From contig CAYUPL010000004.1 of NCBI GenBank assembly GCA_964446655.1, positions 1-64,000 of the forward strand: a stretch of 64,000 nt of DNA, in the 5' to 3' direction. Shown here one piece after another: positions 41,152 to 50,003 of the stretch. The position numbers and the translations under genes are program-made. The notes under the pieces are model-generated. The model ran no database searches and was not told the DNA's origin. It worked only from the letters and a program-made list of their open reading frames with translations. The stretch is from Desulfopila_A sp964446655 (lineage in GTDB: Bacteria > Desulfobacterota > Desulfobulbia > Desulfobulbales > Desulfocapsaceae). Positions within the stretch are counted from its first letter, which is position 1, and each line of letters starts with the position of its first letter.

Positions 41152-42750
41152 ATGAAACGTTTTCTTCTTCTGTTGTGTCTGGCTGGCGGTGTGGCTCTCT
41201 GCGGTGGTGTTGCCTTTATGGTGGTACAGGACGGCAAGCCTAAATACCCGGAACTTGCGGCCGGCATGGAAATTCCGCAATTCTCCATGATAGAGGTGGA
41301 TTTTACACACAAGTATAAGCGGTTCGGAGGGTTGCCCTATACCGCCGGGGCAATTATCGATGTGGATAACAACGGCAGGGATGAACTTTTTCTGGGCGGT
41401 GGGCTGCGCCAGGCAGACGGTCTTTTTGTTTTGACCGATGACGGTTTCGTTAATGTTGCCGACCAGGTCGGCCTGGTGAAGCTGGGAGATGGCATTACCT
41501 TGGGAGCCGCTGTCATAGACATCGACGGCAATGGGTATCAGGACCTTATTGTCAGCCGCGAAAACGGACTCTGGCTTTATCGCAACCATGAAGGATCGTT
41601 TCAGATGGAGAAACTTGATATTGCCATATCGCCAGGGAGCGTGCCTCTTGCGGTTGCGCTGACCGACCTTAATAATGACGGGCATATTGATTTTTTTCTC
41701 CCCCTTGTCGGCAAAGTCACTCCGCTTACATGGTTCTATGGGGCGGATGAGGAGAGTGGCTTCAGGCCGAGGCTCTATCTCAACAATGGTGACGACACTT
41801 TTTCCGATATGACAACGGCAGTCGGCTTGCAATCGATGCAGGAGAGCTTTCAGGGCATCTTTGCAGACTTGGATGATGATGGTCTGATGGATCTGGTCGC
41901 CATATATACCAATGGACGGATAAGCACCTGGAAAAATCTGGGCAAGCTTCTATTCGAAAATAAAGCCCATTTTCATGCAAACCGCAGGGGCGATTATATG
42001 GGGCTGGCCGCCGGTGATTATGATGGTGACGGCAGGATCGACCTGTTTCTTACCAACAGAGGCGGAACTATGCCACAGTCTCTTCTTCGAACACTGCAAA
42101 ACCGAAGAGCACTTTGGGAGAGCCGTTGGACGTTGATGAACAACAGCGGTTTTTTCAGCTTCCGCGGCGACGAGGAGCGCAGTCGGATTGCAGACTACGA
42201 AATGGGCAGGGGCGCATTGTTTACCGACGTAAACAGTGATGGCCGGATGGATTTACTTGTGTCGCAGAATCATCCCTACTGGCCGTTGTATATGGTGGAT
42301 GCATTCCGATTGCCCGGCAAAGTGCTGCTCCAGAACAACGAGGGACAGTTTGCGGAGGCAGCTGAAGATACCGGCATCGTCAACAAAGGATATGGATTGA
42401 CGCCATTGGAGGCGGATTTCAATGGGGATGGCCGTCCTGATATCGTCCATGTAAATCTCGGTGGCAAATCCCGCGTGTTTCTCAGTACTGCAGGGCAGAA
42501 CCATTATCTGCACGTCAGGCTGGCGGATTCGGCCCGTTCTCTGGGGGCAACCGTCCAGGTGAAAACAGTTTCCGGTACCATTTTGAAAAGGCAGTTCCTT
42601 GTGGGGCGGGGACTGTGTTCAGATTCTTCCCACAGTCTTTTTTTCGGTCTGGGACAAGATAAGGCCATAGATGTGACGGTGGAATACCGCAATGGAGAGA
42701 TGGATCAGATCTCAGGCGTGCTTTTCAATACAATGGTCGAGTTTGACTGA
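41152..42750 (+). CDS. exported FG-GAP/VCBS repeat protein with ASPIC-like end
   Basis: A 532-residue protein. Residues 1-25 are a signal peptide or membrane anchor. Seven calcium-loop motifs recur as D-x-(D/N)-x-(D/N)-G-x-x-(D/E): DVDNNGRDEL, DIDGNGYQDL, DLNNDGHIDF, DLDDDGLMDL, DYDGDGRIDL, DVNSDGRMDL and DFNGDGRPDI. That is the pattern of a seven-bladed integrin-like propeller. The C-terminus (LGATVQVKTVSGTILKRQFLVGRGL through FFGLGQDKAIDVTVEYRNG) matches the ASPIC/UnbV domain. It is probably a surface or periplasmic Ca-binding protein; ligand unknown. Confidence 0.85.
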   Translation: MKRFLLLLCLAGGVALCGGVAFMVVQDGKPKYPELAAGMEIPQFSMIEVDFTHKYKRFGGLPYTAGAIIDVDNNGRDELFLGGGLRQADGLFVLTDDGFVNVADQVGLVKLGDGITLGAAVIDIDGNGYQDLIVSRENGLWLYRNHEGSFQMEKLDIAISPGSVPLAVALTDLNNDGHIDFFLPLVGKVTPLTWFYGADEESGFRPRLYLNNGDDTFSDMTTAVGLQSMQESFQGIFADLDDDGLMDLVAIYTNGRISTWKNLGKLLFENKAHFHANRRGDYMGLAAGDYDGDGRIDLFLTNRGGTMPQSLLRTLQNRRALWESRWTLMNNSGFFSFRGDEERSRIADYEMGRGALFTDVNSDGRMDLLVSQNHPYWPLYMVDAFRLPGKVLLQNNEGQFAEAAEDTGIVNKGYGLTPLEADFNGDGRPDIVHVNLGGKSRVFLSTAGQNHYLHVRLADSARSLGATVQVKTVSGTILKRQFLVGRGLCSDSSHSLFFGLGQDKAIDVTVEYRNGEMDQISGVLFNTMVEFD

Positions 42751-42864
42751 GGTGATGTTTACTGAAGCTGGGAAAATTGTATAGCTCTTTGTGCAGAGCC
42801 CGTCCCGGCACCTTCAATGACTTTTTTTACGAGTTTTTCAGACTGGGGCAAGATAGAGTAAAAT

Positions 42865-43137
42865 TTATTGATTGTCATCTTTCTGGTTTTTCGATGTGGT
42901 GGAAGCTGCGGGACGCTCGTCCTTGTAGAGGGCATTGGCCGCAAGAAGCAGAAAAATTATGGTGACAATGGGAGCGGCCTGCCGGGCCATGGAAGTCAGC
43001 AGGAATGGCAGGCCTCCTGTTTGTCCCAAAAGAGGCACAATATAATACAACAGCGGGTAGGCCAGGATGGCCGCAAGCAGATAGGCCCACCAGGGCATCT
43101 GTTTTTGGCGGCCGATCCTCTCATCTTTTTTTTTCAT
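42865..43137 (-). CDS. small two-helix membrane protein
   Basis: A 90-residue protein from the ATG at 43137, which has CCAGGAGCC upstream; a longer reading from 43206 is not favoured. A basic N-terminus (KKKDERIGRQKQ) is followed by PWWAYLLAAILAYPLLYYIV and, after a short loop, IVTIIFLLLAANALY, so two membrane helices with a charged C-terminus. No family recognised. It is transcribed away from the zraP-like gene. Confidence 0.6.
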   Translation of the reverse strand: MKKKDERIGRQKQMPWWAYLLAAILAYPLLYYIVPLLGQTGGLPFLLTSMARQAAPIVTIIFLLLAANALYKDERPAASTTSKNQKDDNQ

Positions 43138-43333
43138 GTTGACGGCTCCTGGAGAGTGTTTTCTTATGCGGGGCATTATTGTAGATGTATTTTTCTGCTC
43201 CGGCAAGAACTATCCATCCCGCGGCTCTGCTGGGTAGTTTTTACCCTGTTCACCTCTCTTCCGCAGGAACCCGAACACTGATCAATTTAAAAAAAATCTA
43301 ATAAAAACAGCATTATTGTTTTTTCTTTGACTG

Positions 43334-43349
43334 TGGCACAGAGGTTGCT
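43334..43349 (+). promoter_or_regulatory. sigma-54-type promoter upstream of the zraP-like gene
   Basis: TGGCACAGAGGTTGCT matches the -24/-12 consensus, with GG and GC separated by exactly ten bases. It lies 100 bases upstream of the ATG at 43449. In enteric bacteria zraP is transcribed by sigma-54 RNA polymerase under ZraSR. The rest of the interval 43138-43448 is AT-rich with no other feature. Confidence 0.65.
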
Positions 43350-43448
43350 GTCTTTTCTATATCACAGTAAAAGGTTCTGATGAGCCGATATCACTATTAC
43401 CGATGAATACCGCGGGGTAATTCATCAACATAGAAAAGGAGGCAGGAT

Positions 43449-43862
43449 ATGAAAACACGAAAAGCACTCATCATTATTGCCCTGGTCGCAGGATTGGGAT
43501 TTGCAGGACTACAGCAGGCGTCGGCCCGAGGTTGGGGTGGTAGTTCGCCACAGGGATATGGCCACGGTTATGGCATGAACTATCAGATGATGGATGACGC
43601 AACCATGGAGAAGTTCGATGCCTTCAGGGCGGAAACCACAGAACTTCGTAAGCAGATTGCCATGAAGAGAGCCGAGCAGAGAGCATTGATGGGCAGCCAG
43701 ACTCCGGACCCGGCCGCAGTGAGCAAAGTCGCGGGGGAATTGTTTGACCTGAAAATGGAAATGCAGGCCAAGGCAAAAGAAGCAGGTGTCCCTATGATGA
43801 TGGGACAGCGCGGTAAAGGTGGTGGAAAGGGATATGGCATGTATTCCTGTATGAATCGGTAA
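43449..43862 (+). CDS. zraP: ZraP/CpxP-like periplasmic metal-responsive chaperone
   Basis: A 137-residue exported protein. A signal peptide (residues 1-26, ending ASA) precedes a Gly-, His- and Met-rich segment and an all-helical core with FDAFRAETTELRKQIAMKRAEQRALM, the LTxxQ-like helix region of ZraP. The C-terminus is rich in Met and Gly (MMMGQRGKGGGKG, ending SCMNR). ZraP binds zinc and acts as a chaperone under envelope stress. The upstream sigma-54 promoter supports this assignment. The ribosome binding site AAGGAGGC is strong. Confidence 0.8.
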   Translation: MKTRKALIIIALVAGLGFAGLQQASARGWGGSSPQGYGHGYGMNYQMMDDATMEKFDAFRAETTELRKQIAMKRAEQRALMGSQTPDPAAVSKVAGELFDLKMEMQAKAKEAGVPMMMGQRGKGGGKGYGMYSCMNR

Positions 43863-43920
43863 TCGTTTTTTGCGGCGGTGTAAGTTATCCGGCGCAGAAT
43901 CACAAGCAATACCAAACAAG

Positions 43921-43956
43921 ACAAGGGCCGGGCGATTACTTTCGCCCGGCCCTTGT
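43921..43956. terminator. bidirectional intrinsic terminator
   Basis: A perfect 15 bp stem, ACAAGGGCCGGGCGA with TCGCCCGGCCCTTGT, around a six-base loop. It lies between the convergent zraP-like gene and nudC and is followed by T-rich sequence on both sides. Confidence 0.85.
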
Positions 43957-43986
43957 GTTGTTTGGATTGGCACCAGTCAATCCGGG

Positions 43987-44784
43987 TTAGTCGGTGTCGG
44001 ATTTACAATCTGATGCTATTGAGTGGATGTGGTGCCTGATGAGTTGCCCGGCAATGGTTTCTCTTGCCGGGATATCGGGAAGCTTGTCGTAGGTATACCA
44101 CTGCGCATCAGAAATCTCCACACCATCTATGTGAATCTCTCCGGAGACATACTCAGCAAAGAAACCCAGCATCAGTTGCCCTGGAAAGGGCCAGGGCTGG
44201 CTTTTGAAATACCTGACATTATCGACTTTGAGACGGACCTCTTCATAAATTTCCCGGTGGAGGCATTGCTCCGCCGATTCTCCCGGTTCCACAAATCCCG
44301 CCAGGGTGCTGTACATGTTTTTGGGGAAACGAGGTGAGCGGGCCAGCAGCAGTGTGTCGTGGCGGTGGATCAAGACGATAATACATGGTGAAATTACCGG
44401 GTATTTCACTGTACGGCATTCGGGGCAGAGACGTGCCTGCTCTTCGGGGTGGTCTATGGTCTGTGCACCGCAACTGCCGCAGAACCTGTTGGCCGCATAC
44501 CAGTGGAGCATCTGTGCTGCTTTTCCCCATTTGTTGAATCTCTGCTCGTCAACCAAACCCAGCAGGCTGCGCAGTGTTCGCAGTTCATACCCGTCGGGGA
44601 GACTAAAATGTTCCGCAAGTTCCAGAGCCGTTATATCCTCGTCGTCTCTAATGTTTCCTGCAGTCAGCACCGTGCTGCCGGCACAAAGCGTCTCCTTCTC
44701 CATTTCCGTGAAGGGAAGTGGAATGGTGTTGCCGCTTTTGAAGACCACTTTATTCTTTTGAAAAATGTAATATGTTGTTGCCAT
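43987..44784 (-). CDS. nudC: NAD+ diphosphatase / NAD-decapping enzyme NudC
   Basis: Hydrolyses NADH and NAD+ to NMN(H) and AMP, and removes NAD caps from RNA. The 265 residues include a zinc ribbon with Cys102, Cys105, Cys120 and Cys123. The Nudix box (GFVEPGES...REIYEEV) lies at about 163-185, with the NudC-specific SQPWPFP at 195-201. All three hallmarks are intact. It is divergent from gloB and convergent with the zraP-like gene, sharing the terminator at 43921. Confidence 0.94.
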   Translation of the reverse strand: MATTYYIFQKNKVVFKSGNTIPLPFTEMEKETLCAGSTVLTAGNIRDDEDITALELAEHFSLPDGYELRTLRSLLGLVDEQRFNKWGKAAQMLHWYAANRFCGSCGAQTIDHPEEQARLCPECRTVKYPVISPCIIVLIHRHDTLLLARSPRFPKNMYSTLAGFVEPGESAEQCLHREIYEEVRLKVDNVRYFKSQPWPFPGQLMLGFFAEYVSGEIHIDGVEISDAQWYTYDKLPDIPARETIAGQLIRHHIHSIASDCKSDTD

Positions 44785-44922
44785 AACCCTTTTTTTGAAA
44801 TCCGCTCAAACCATGTTGTAAGAGAAGTAACTGAAGGTTGTTCCGGGATAGCATACCAGGAAAGTCAAGGCTGCACCAGAACAGCAGGGAAAAAATCAGT
44901 AGAGAGACAAAGGAAAACCGCT

Positions 44923-45687
44923 ATGAACGTACAGGTTGTTCCATGCTCATTCGATAACTACAGCTATCTGTTGATCTGCCGGGACACCGGGGAAGCTGCT
45001 GTAGTGGATCCTACCGAGGCTCATCCTCTGCTCGAGGAGCTGACAAGGCATAAGGCCCGTCTCACCACCATATTCTGCACCCATCATCATCAAGACCATG
45101 TTGGTGAAATCGGTCCTCTGCTTAAAGAATTTCAGGATGTTAAAGTGGTATGTCACTCATCCGACAGATACCGTATCAGTGCGGCCGATTCTTCCGTGGA
45201 AGATGGTGACTCCGTTGCATTCGGCAACCTTCAGGGCAAGGTGATGCATACCCCGGGACACACCAGCGGCAGTGTCTGTTATCTTTTTGATGAGCACCTC
45301 TTTGTCGGGGACACGCTTTTTGGTGCTGGTTGCGGCAGACTATTCGAGGGTGATGCCCCGCAGATGTTCAGGTCGCTGACCACCAGGCTGACGGTTCTGC
45401 CCGACCGGACAAAGATCTATTTCGGCCATGAATATACCCGGAAAAACCTTGATTTTGCCCGGACGGTAGAACCGGGCAATACCGATCTTGCTGCAAGGAT
45501 AGCCACCCAGCCGGGTAAAAATTCACCTTCTTCACCCAGTACTCTGATGCTTGAGAAAAAAACCAACCCTTTTCTTCGCTTCAACTCCCTGGAGATTCAG
45601 AAAAATCTACGGCTGCAGGGAGAGGAGCACGGCGATGATCCGGTGGAGGTTTTTACTATCCTGCGGCGCCTGCGGGATACGTTTTAA
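44923..45687 (+). CDS. gloB: hydroxyacylglutathione hydrolase (glyoxalase II)
   Basis: Second enzyme of the glyoxalase route: hydrolyses S-lactoylglutathione to lactate and glutathione. 254 residues from the ATG at 44923 with AAAGGA upstream; the long open frame starting at 44449 is an unrelated extension antisense to nudC. The metallo-beta-lactamase metal site is THHHQDH at 53-59, followed by HTPGHTSGSVCY, GDTLFGAGCGRLFEG and YFGHEYT, and a glyoxalase II C-terminal tail with NPFLR. No gloA is seen in the window. Confidence 0.92.
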   Translation: MNVQVVPCSFDNYSYLLICRDTGEAAVVDPTEAHPLLEELTRHKARLTTIFCTHHHQDHVGEIGPLLKEFQDVKVVCHSSDRYRISAADSSVEDGDSVAFGNLQGKVMHTPGHTSGSVCYLFDEHLFVGDTLFGAGCGRLFEGDAPQMFRSLTTRLTVLPDRTKIYFGHEYTRKNLDFARTVEPGNTDLAARIATQPGKNSPSSPSTLMLEKKTNPFLRFNSLEIQKNLRLQGEEHGDDPVEVFTILRRLRDTF

Positions 45688-45934
45688 CCAAGAGCAGTTG
45701 TAACGCCTCGCAGGCAATTGTATATCCGACAAACACTGTCATGACAGAATGCACCTCTTTCCTGGCTCATGTCGACGTGCCATAGATGTGCTGCGTCTCT
45801 ATGAGGACTGAAAACGGCTTGAACAATTTTGTTGAATAGGCTAGATGATAGGGCTGGAACGCAATCGGCGCGGTGCTGTTTTTTTTCGATAGACTCCGAC
45901 CGACTATGCCAAAAACCTGATGGAGGAGGGTACT

Positions 45935-46903
45935 GTGAAAACTTTTTTCTCGGCAGCGTTGCTGCTTTGCTGTTGCTTGACTGTAACGACCCAGCTTTTT
46001 GCCAGGGAGTATGCCATCTCAGTGAATCAGTTTGTGGAGCATCCTGCTCTTGATGCCGTACTGCAGGGGATGAAGGACTATCTCAAGGATAACGCCATCG
46101 AGGTAAACGTTAAGGTGCATAACGCCCAGGCTAATATGTCGACCGCCAATCAGATTGCCCAGCAGATGATCGGTGAACAGGCGGATGTGCTGGTGGCAAT
46201 CGCCACCCCTTCGGCTCAGGCTTGTGCTCAGGCCCTCAAGAAGGCGCCTGCCGAGTTGAAAAGGCCTCTTATTTTCACTGCGGTTACAGACCCGGTGGCA
46301 GCCGGCCTGGTGGATGATCTCAACGCACCCGGTGGCAATATCACCGGGGTATCCGATCTGCTGCCGGTGGCCAAGCATCTGCAAATGGTACTCAGCTATA
46401 AGCCGGATATCGCCAAACTGGGTGTTTTATATAATGGTGGTGAAGCCAACTCCAAAGCCACTGTTGCAACCATCAAGAATTTGAGTAATGAGATGGGCTT
46501 TACGGTAGTTGAGGCGACTGCCGCTAAAACAGCCGATGTCTACCAGGCCGCCCAGAGCTTGATCGGCCGGGTTGATGCTGTTTTTATTCCAACCGATAAC
46601 ACGATAGTCGCCGCGCTGGAGTCTGTGCTCAAAGTAGGAGTGCAGAATAAAATGCCTGTTTTTGCAGCCGATGTCGACTCCGTTAAACGGGGTGCGGTGG
46701 CGGCCATGGGTTTCGACTATTATAAGCATGGTTACCAGACAGGAGAGATGCTGGAGAAAATAATACAAGGAGCCTCGCCTGCGACCACCCCGGTAGAATT
46801 TCAGAAGGATTTACAGCTGCATATTAATGCCGAATATTCTGCCATGATGGGGCTGGAGCCTCCTCAGGAGCTGCTTGACCAGGCAACCAAGGTCTATAAG
46901 TAG
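45935..46903 (+). CDS. ABC transporter substrate-binding protein (TrpX/ABC_sub_bind type)
   Basis: About 322 residues from a GTG at 45935 with GGAGGAGG directly upstream; an ATG at 45920 lies before that site and is less likely. It has a signal peptide (KTFFSAALLLCC, then QLFA) and a periplasmic-binding fold of the ABC_sub_bind family: ATPSAQACAQAL, PVAAGLVDDLNAPGGNITGVSDL, LYNGGEANSK, and VFAADVDSVKRGAVAAMGFDYYKHG. Members are linked to tryptophan or tyrosine uptake in Firmicutes; ligand here unknown. It is first of three genes (binding protein, permease, ATPase). The 247 bases before it hold nothing I can name. Confidence 0.85.
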   Translation: MKTFFSAALLLCCCLTVTTQLFAREYAISVNQFVEHPALDAVLQGMKDYLKDNAIEVNVKVHNAQANMSTANQIAQQMIGEQADVLVAIATPSAQACAQALKKAPAELKRPLIFTAVTDPVAAGLVDDLNAPGGNITGVSDLLPVAKHLQMVLSYKPDIAKLGVLYNGGEANSKATVATIKNLSNEMGFTVVEATAAKTADVYQAAQSLIGRVDAVFIPTDNTIVAALESVLKVGVQNKMPVFAADVDSVKRGAVAAMGFDYYKHGYQTGEMLEKIIQGASPATTPVEFQKDLQLHINAEYSAMMGLEPPQELLDQATKVYK

Positions 46904-46917
46904 AACGGGTCGGCCAG

Positions 46918-47805
46918 ATGACATTCTATGCCGCACTGGGTGCAATAGAGCAGGGGTTGGTATACGGCATCATGGTAATAGGTGTCTACCTTACCTTTCG
47001 GATTCTCGATTTTCCCGATCTTACCGTGGATGGCAGCCTTCCTCTCGGTGCGTCCATTTCCGCTGTTGCCATAACCAGCGGCATCAATCCTTACTATTCT
47101 CTGCTCTTCGCTCTTTTGGGCGGCTTTGTCGCCGGTATGGTAACGGCGATTTTGAACACCAAGTTCAAGATTCTCCATCTGCTGGCCTCTATCCTGACCA
47201 TGATAGCACTCTATTCCATCAATATCAGAATTATGGGTGGTCCCAACATTGCGTTGCTGGGGAGGAATACCGTCTTTGACGCTCTGATCAGCAGAGGAGT
47301 TCCGGGACAGTATGCCGGTATTGTGGTGTTTGGGATTTTTGCCCTCTGTGTCACCGTCTTTATCGTCTGGTTCTTGAAAACGGAGCTGGGCATGGCCATT
47401 CTTGCCACTGGAGACAATCCTAAAATGATCACCAGCCTTGGTGTGAACACGCATGCCGTCATTATTTTAGGTGTGGGATTGTCCAATGGCCTGGTGGCCT
47501 TGAGTGGTGCCCTTATCGCTCAAAATCAGGGGGCTGCCGATGTTGGCATGGGCATCGGCACCATTATTGCCGGTCTGGCCTCGGTCATTATCGGAGAGAC
47601 CATCTTCGGCCGCGGAACCATTGCCAGGGCCTTTATCGCCGCACTTCTCGGCTCTATTGTCTATCGTCTTGCCATAGCCCTGGCTTTAGGTCTGGAGTTC
47701 AAAGGATTTTCCTTCAACCCCAGTGATTTGAACCTCATCACTGCCGTTCTGGTCATTATCGCTCTTATTGCACCTAATATCAAAAAAAGGATAATTGCCG
47801 GATGA
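46918..47805 (+). CDS. ABC transporter permease (TrpY-like)
   Basis: A 295-residue integral membrane protein with about eight hydrophobic segments and no EAA loop of the maltose type. It contains YGIMVIGVYLTFRILDFPDLTVDGSLPLGA near the start and the family stretch LGVNTHAVIILGVGLSNGLVALSGALIAQNQG. This branched-chain/basic-membrane type permease pairs with ABC_sub_bind proteins. It starts 15 bases after the binding protein and overlaps the ATPase gene by ATGA. Confidence 0.87.
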   Translation: MTFYAALGAIEQGLVYGIMVIGVYLTFRILDFPDLTVDGSLPLGASISAVAITSGINPYYSLLFALLGGFVAGMVTAILNTKFKILHLLASILTMIALYSINIRIMGGPNIALLGRNTVFDALISRGVPGQYAGIVVFGIFALCVTVFIVWFLKTELGMAILATGDNPKMITSLGVNTHAVIILGVGLSNGLVALSGALIAQNQGAADVGMGIGTIIAGLASVIIGETIFGRGTIARAFIAALLGSIVYRLAIALALGLEFKGFSFNPSDLNLITAVLVIIALIAPNIKKRIIAG

Positions 47806-48599
47806 TTTCTCTGGAGATGTGCAATAAATATTTTCACAGAGGCAGTGTTAACGAGGTTTTTGCTCTCAATAATATAGATTTACGTATCAAGGAGGGTGAT
47901 TTTATCACTGTGATAGGCTCCAATGGTGCCGGAAAATCAACTCTTCTTAACTCCATAGCAGGCAGTTTCTTTCTTGATTCCGGTCGTATATTGGTGGGTA
48001 ATCGCGACGTCACAAAATGGCCGGAATATAAACGGGCCAGATTTATATCCAGAGTTTTCCAGGACCCATTGCTGGGAACCTGCCCCTCCGCCACCATCGA
48101 GCAAAATCTGGCTCTTGCTCAAAAGCGGGGACAATGGCGTGGTTTCTCAAAAGGAGTGAAGAGCAAAGACCGGCAAAGTTTCTGCTCAAAACTGCAAATG
48201 CTGGGTCTTGGGTTGGAGAGTCGTCTGCAGGACAGGGTCGGACTTCTTTCAGGTGGGCAGCGACAGGCGCTGACAATGCTGATGGCAACAATGATCCGAC
48301 CGGAGGTGCTTCTGCTTGACGAGCATATCGCCGCCCTTGATCCGAAAACGGCGCGTCAGATTCTCGCGCTCACGGAGAATATTGTGGAAGAGCAGAAATT
48401 GACGACTTTAATGATCACCCACAATATGAAACATGCCATCCAGCTTGGTAACCGTCTGATCATGCTGCATCAGGGGCAAATTATCTCGGATATCGGCGGA
48501 GCGGAGAAGAAGAACCTCACCGTCGATGACCTTCTGCGCAAATTCTATTCTTCGGCCGAAGAAGAGCTTGTGTCTGATGCCATGCTTCTTGCACGATAG
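47802..48599 (+). CDS. ABC transporter ATPase (TrpZ-like)
   Basis: A 265-residue ATPase completing the three-gene importer. Walker A is GSNGAGKST near residue 44. The signature region is LLSGGQRQALTMLMATM, and Walker B is VLLLDEHIAALD, with DEH where most ABC proteins have DEP; that variant is normal for this family. The switch His lies in MITHNMKH. The substrate is as uncertain as for the binding protein. There is no separate regulator. Confidence 0.89.
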   Translation: MISLEMCNKYFHRGSVNEVFALNNIDLRIKEGDFITVIGSNGAGKSTLLNSIAGSFFLDSGRILVGNRDVTKWPEYKRARFISRVFQDPLLGTCPSATIEQNLALAQKRGQWRGFSKGVKSKDRQSFCSKLQMLGLGLESRLQDRVGLLSGGQRQALTMLMATMIRPEVLLLDEHIAALDPKTARQILALTENIVEEQKLTTLMITHNMKHAIQLGNRLIMLHQGQIISDIGGAEKKNLTVDDLLRKFYSSAEEELVSDAMLLAR

Positions 48600-48658
48600 A
48601 ACGACAGCTTGCAGGTATGATGGTCCTTTTGGAATATACTTTTACGTAACGAGCTCCA

Positions 48659-49138
48659 ATGAAAAAAATTTTTCTCCATGGGCTGGATTCTTCCAGCAAT
48701 GGCACCAAGGGACGTTTTTTCAAGAAAAACTATGCCGATGTGCTGGTGCCGGACTTCAGTGGATCTTTGGCTGAACGGCTGGAGCAGTTGGAAACGCTTT
48801 GCCGGGGCGAAGATTCTCTTCTGTTGGTCGGCTCAAGTTTTGGTGGTCTTATGGCGGCCTGTTTTGCAGCCGCTCATCGGGATCGTGTCCGCAGACTTAT
48901 CCTGCTGGCTCCGGCGCTGAATTTTCCAGGATACCGGATCCCGCGAGCAAAAATCGATATACCTACCTATTTACTGATCGGTAGCGAAGATATTGTCACT
49001 CCCGCTGCTGTTGTGGTCCCTCTGGCCAGGGAATCCTTTGCGGATCTGGTGGTTGAGCTGGTGGATGAAGATCACCTTCTCCATAATGCCTATCCTGCTC
49101 TGGACTGGAGAAAGCTCCTCCGTGAAGAGACGCGGTAA
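48659..49138 (+). CDS. small alpha/beta hydrolase
   Basis: A 159-residue hydrolase. It begins KKIFLHGLDSSSNGTKG (oxyanion loop), has the nucleophile elbow VGSSFGGLMA with Ser at about 58, PTYLLIGSEDIVTP carrying the acid, and DEDHLLHN with the catalytic His. Length and motifs resemble the YqiA/UPF0227 group of short esterases. Natural substrate unknown. The ribosome binding site is weak (ACGAGC). It may be read through from the ABC operon. Confidence 0.82.
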   Translation: MKKIFLHGLDSSSNGTKGRFFKKNYADVLVPDFSGSLAERLEQLETLCRGEDSLLLVGSSFGGLMAACFAAAHRDRVRRLILLAPALNFPGYRIPRAKIDIPTYLLIGSEDIVTPAAVVVPLARESFADLVVELVDEDHLLHNAYPALDWRKLLREETR

Positions 49139-49153
49139 TGGTCTGAAAAATCT

Positions 49154-49189
49154 GCAAAAAAAGGAGGAACGACCCTTTGCCGTTCCTCC
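49154..49189 (-). terminator. inverted repeat with T-tract on the minus strand
   Basis: GGAGGAACG and CGTTCCTCC form a perfect 9 bp stem with a 9-base loop. The run of A at 49154-49162 becomes a T-tract only on the minus strand, whereas flanking genes are on the plus strand. It may still end the hydrolase transcript as a simple hairpin, or block antisense transcription. Confidence 0.45.
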
Positions 49190-49286
49190 ACTACTGATAA
49201 TAACCACTTAGGCAGTGTCAAATAAAAAATATTACTTTAAGCATTAATATGTAAAAGTAATTTAAAAGTGTGTGCTGGAGGATCCT

Positions 49287-49874
49287 GTGATCGACAAGAA
49301 AGCGTCTATAGTAAGTATTGAATTTTCGACGGAATCAACTAAGGAACTGCTTGGCAGGCAGTCTGTACGTACCACTTTTAAGTTGTCGGAACGCAGTATC
49401 GACGCGTTAAGCATTCTGGCGAATCAACTGGGCATCAAACAGAAATCTCTTTTTGACCATCTCATTGATGATGATACAGCCTTGAAGCTTATTGCCGAAG
49501 ATTCCGACCACTATACCGCACCTCCGCAACGGGTGGCCAAGACCTATGTCATATCCAGAAAAACCTTGCAGAATCTGGAAAAGATCTCCACCCGGTACCA
49601 GACCCCGCGAGATGCCCTGGTAGAACTTTCCATCGAGCGGATTCTCCCCCTTATATCAGAAGAGAAGAAAAAGCATGAGCAGCGTAAAATGCTTTTGGAA
49701 AAACTCGAAGCTATGCTGGAAGAGGGTCTTGAGGTACTTGAAGTAGCCGATCAAACCCTCGATAAGGATGATCCGGTCTACCGGAGAATATATCAAATGA
49801 TGAAAGCCGTTAAAAGCTGCTGCGCCGATATCGAAAGCAGCGTTGAACGTGGTCGCAGGATTGAAGATTTCTGA
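49287..49874 (+). CDS. protein with two ribbon-helix-helix-like segments
   Basis: About 195 residues from a GTG at 49287 placed five bases after GGAGG; a GTG at 49272 is upstream of that site. Two stretches resemble ribbon-helix-helix units, with a short strand then two helices: VRTTFKLSERSIDALSILA followed by QKSLFDHLID, and AKTYVISRKTLQNLEKIS followed by RDALVELSIERI. A charged C-terminal helix follows (EEKKKHEQRKMLLEKLEAMLEEG). It may bind DNA as an intramolecular pair. I do not recognise a named family. No toxin partner is adjacent, and no signal peptide or membrane segment is seen. Confidence 0.55.
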   Translation: MIDKKASIVSIEFSTESTKELLGRQSVRTTFKLSERSIDALSILANQLGIKQKSLFDHLIDDDTALKLIAEDSDHYTAPPQRVAKTYVISRKTLQNLEKISTRYQTPRDALVELSIERILPLISEEKKKHEQRKMLLEKLEAMLEEGLEVLEVADQTLDKDDPVYRRIYQMMKAVKSCCADIESSVERGRRIEDF

Positions 49875-50003
49875 AAGAATATGCCGCAGATAATCCCGAC
49901 TCAGCGGGGAGTTTACTTGCATTACGAGTTTTTATGAGTTAGGGTGACACCGTCTTGCTGTCGCCACGCTCTCTGGCCCATCATTATCTCCATAGGCGGT
50001 ATT

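Noticed and set aside
40402..41832. Minus-strand frames of 204 and 259 codons
   Set aside because: Antisense to the pRiA4b ORF-3-like and FG-GAP genes.
44449..44922. Upstream in-frame extension of gloB
   Set aside because: It is antisense to nudC; the glyoxalase II homology begins at 44923 with its own ribosome binding site.
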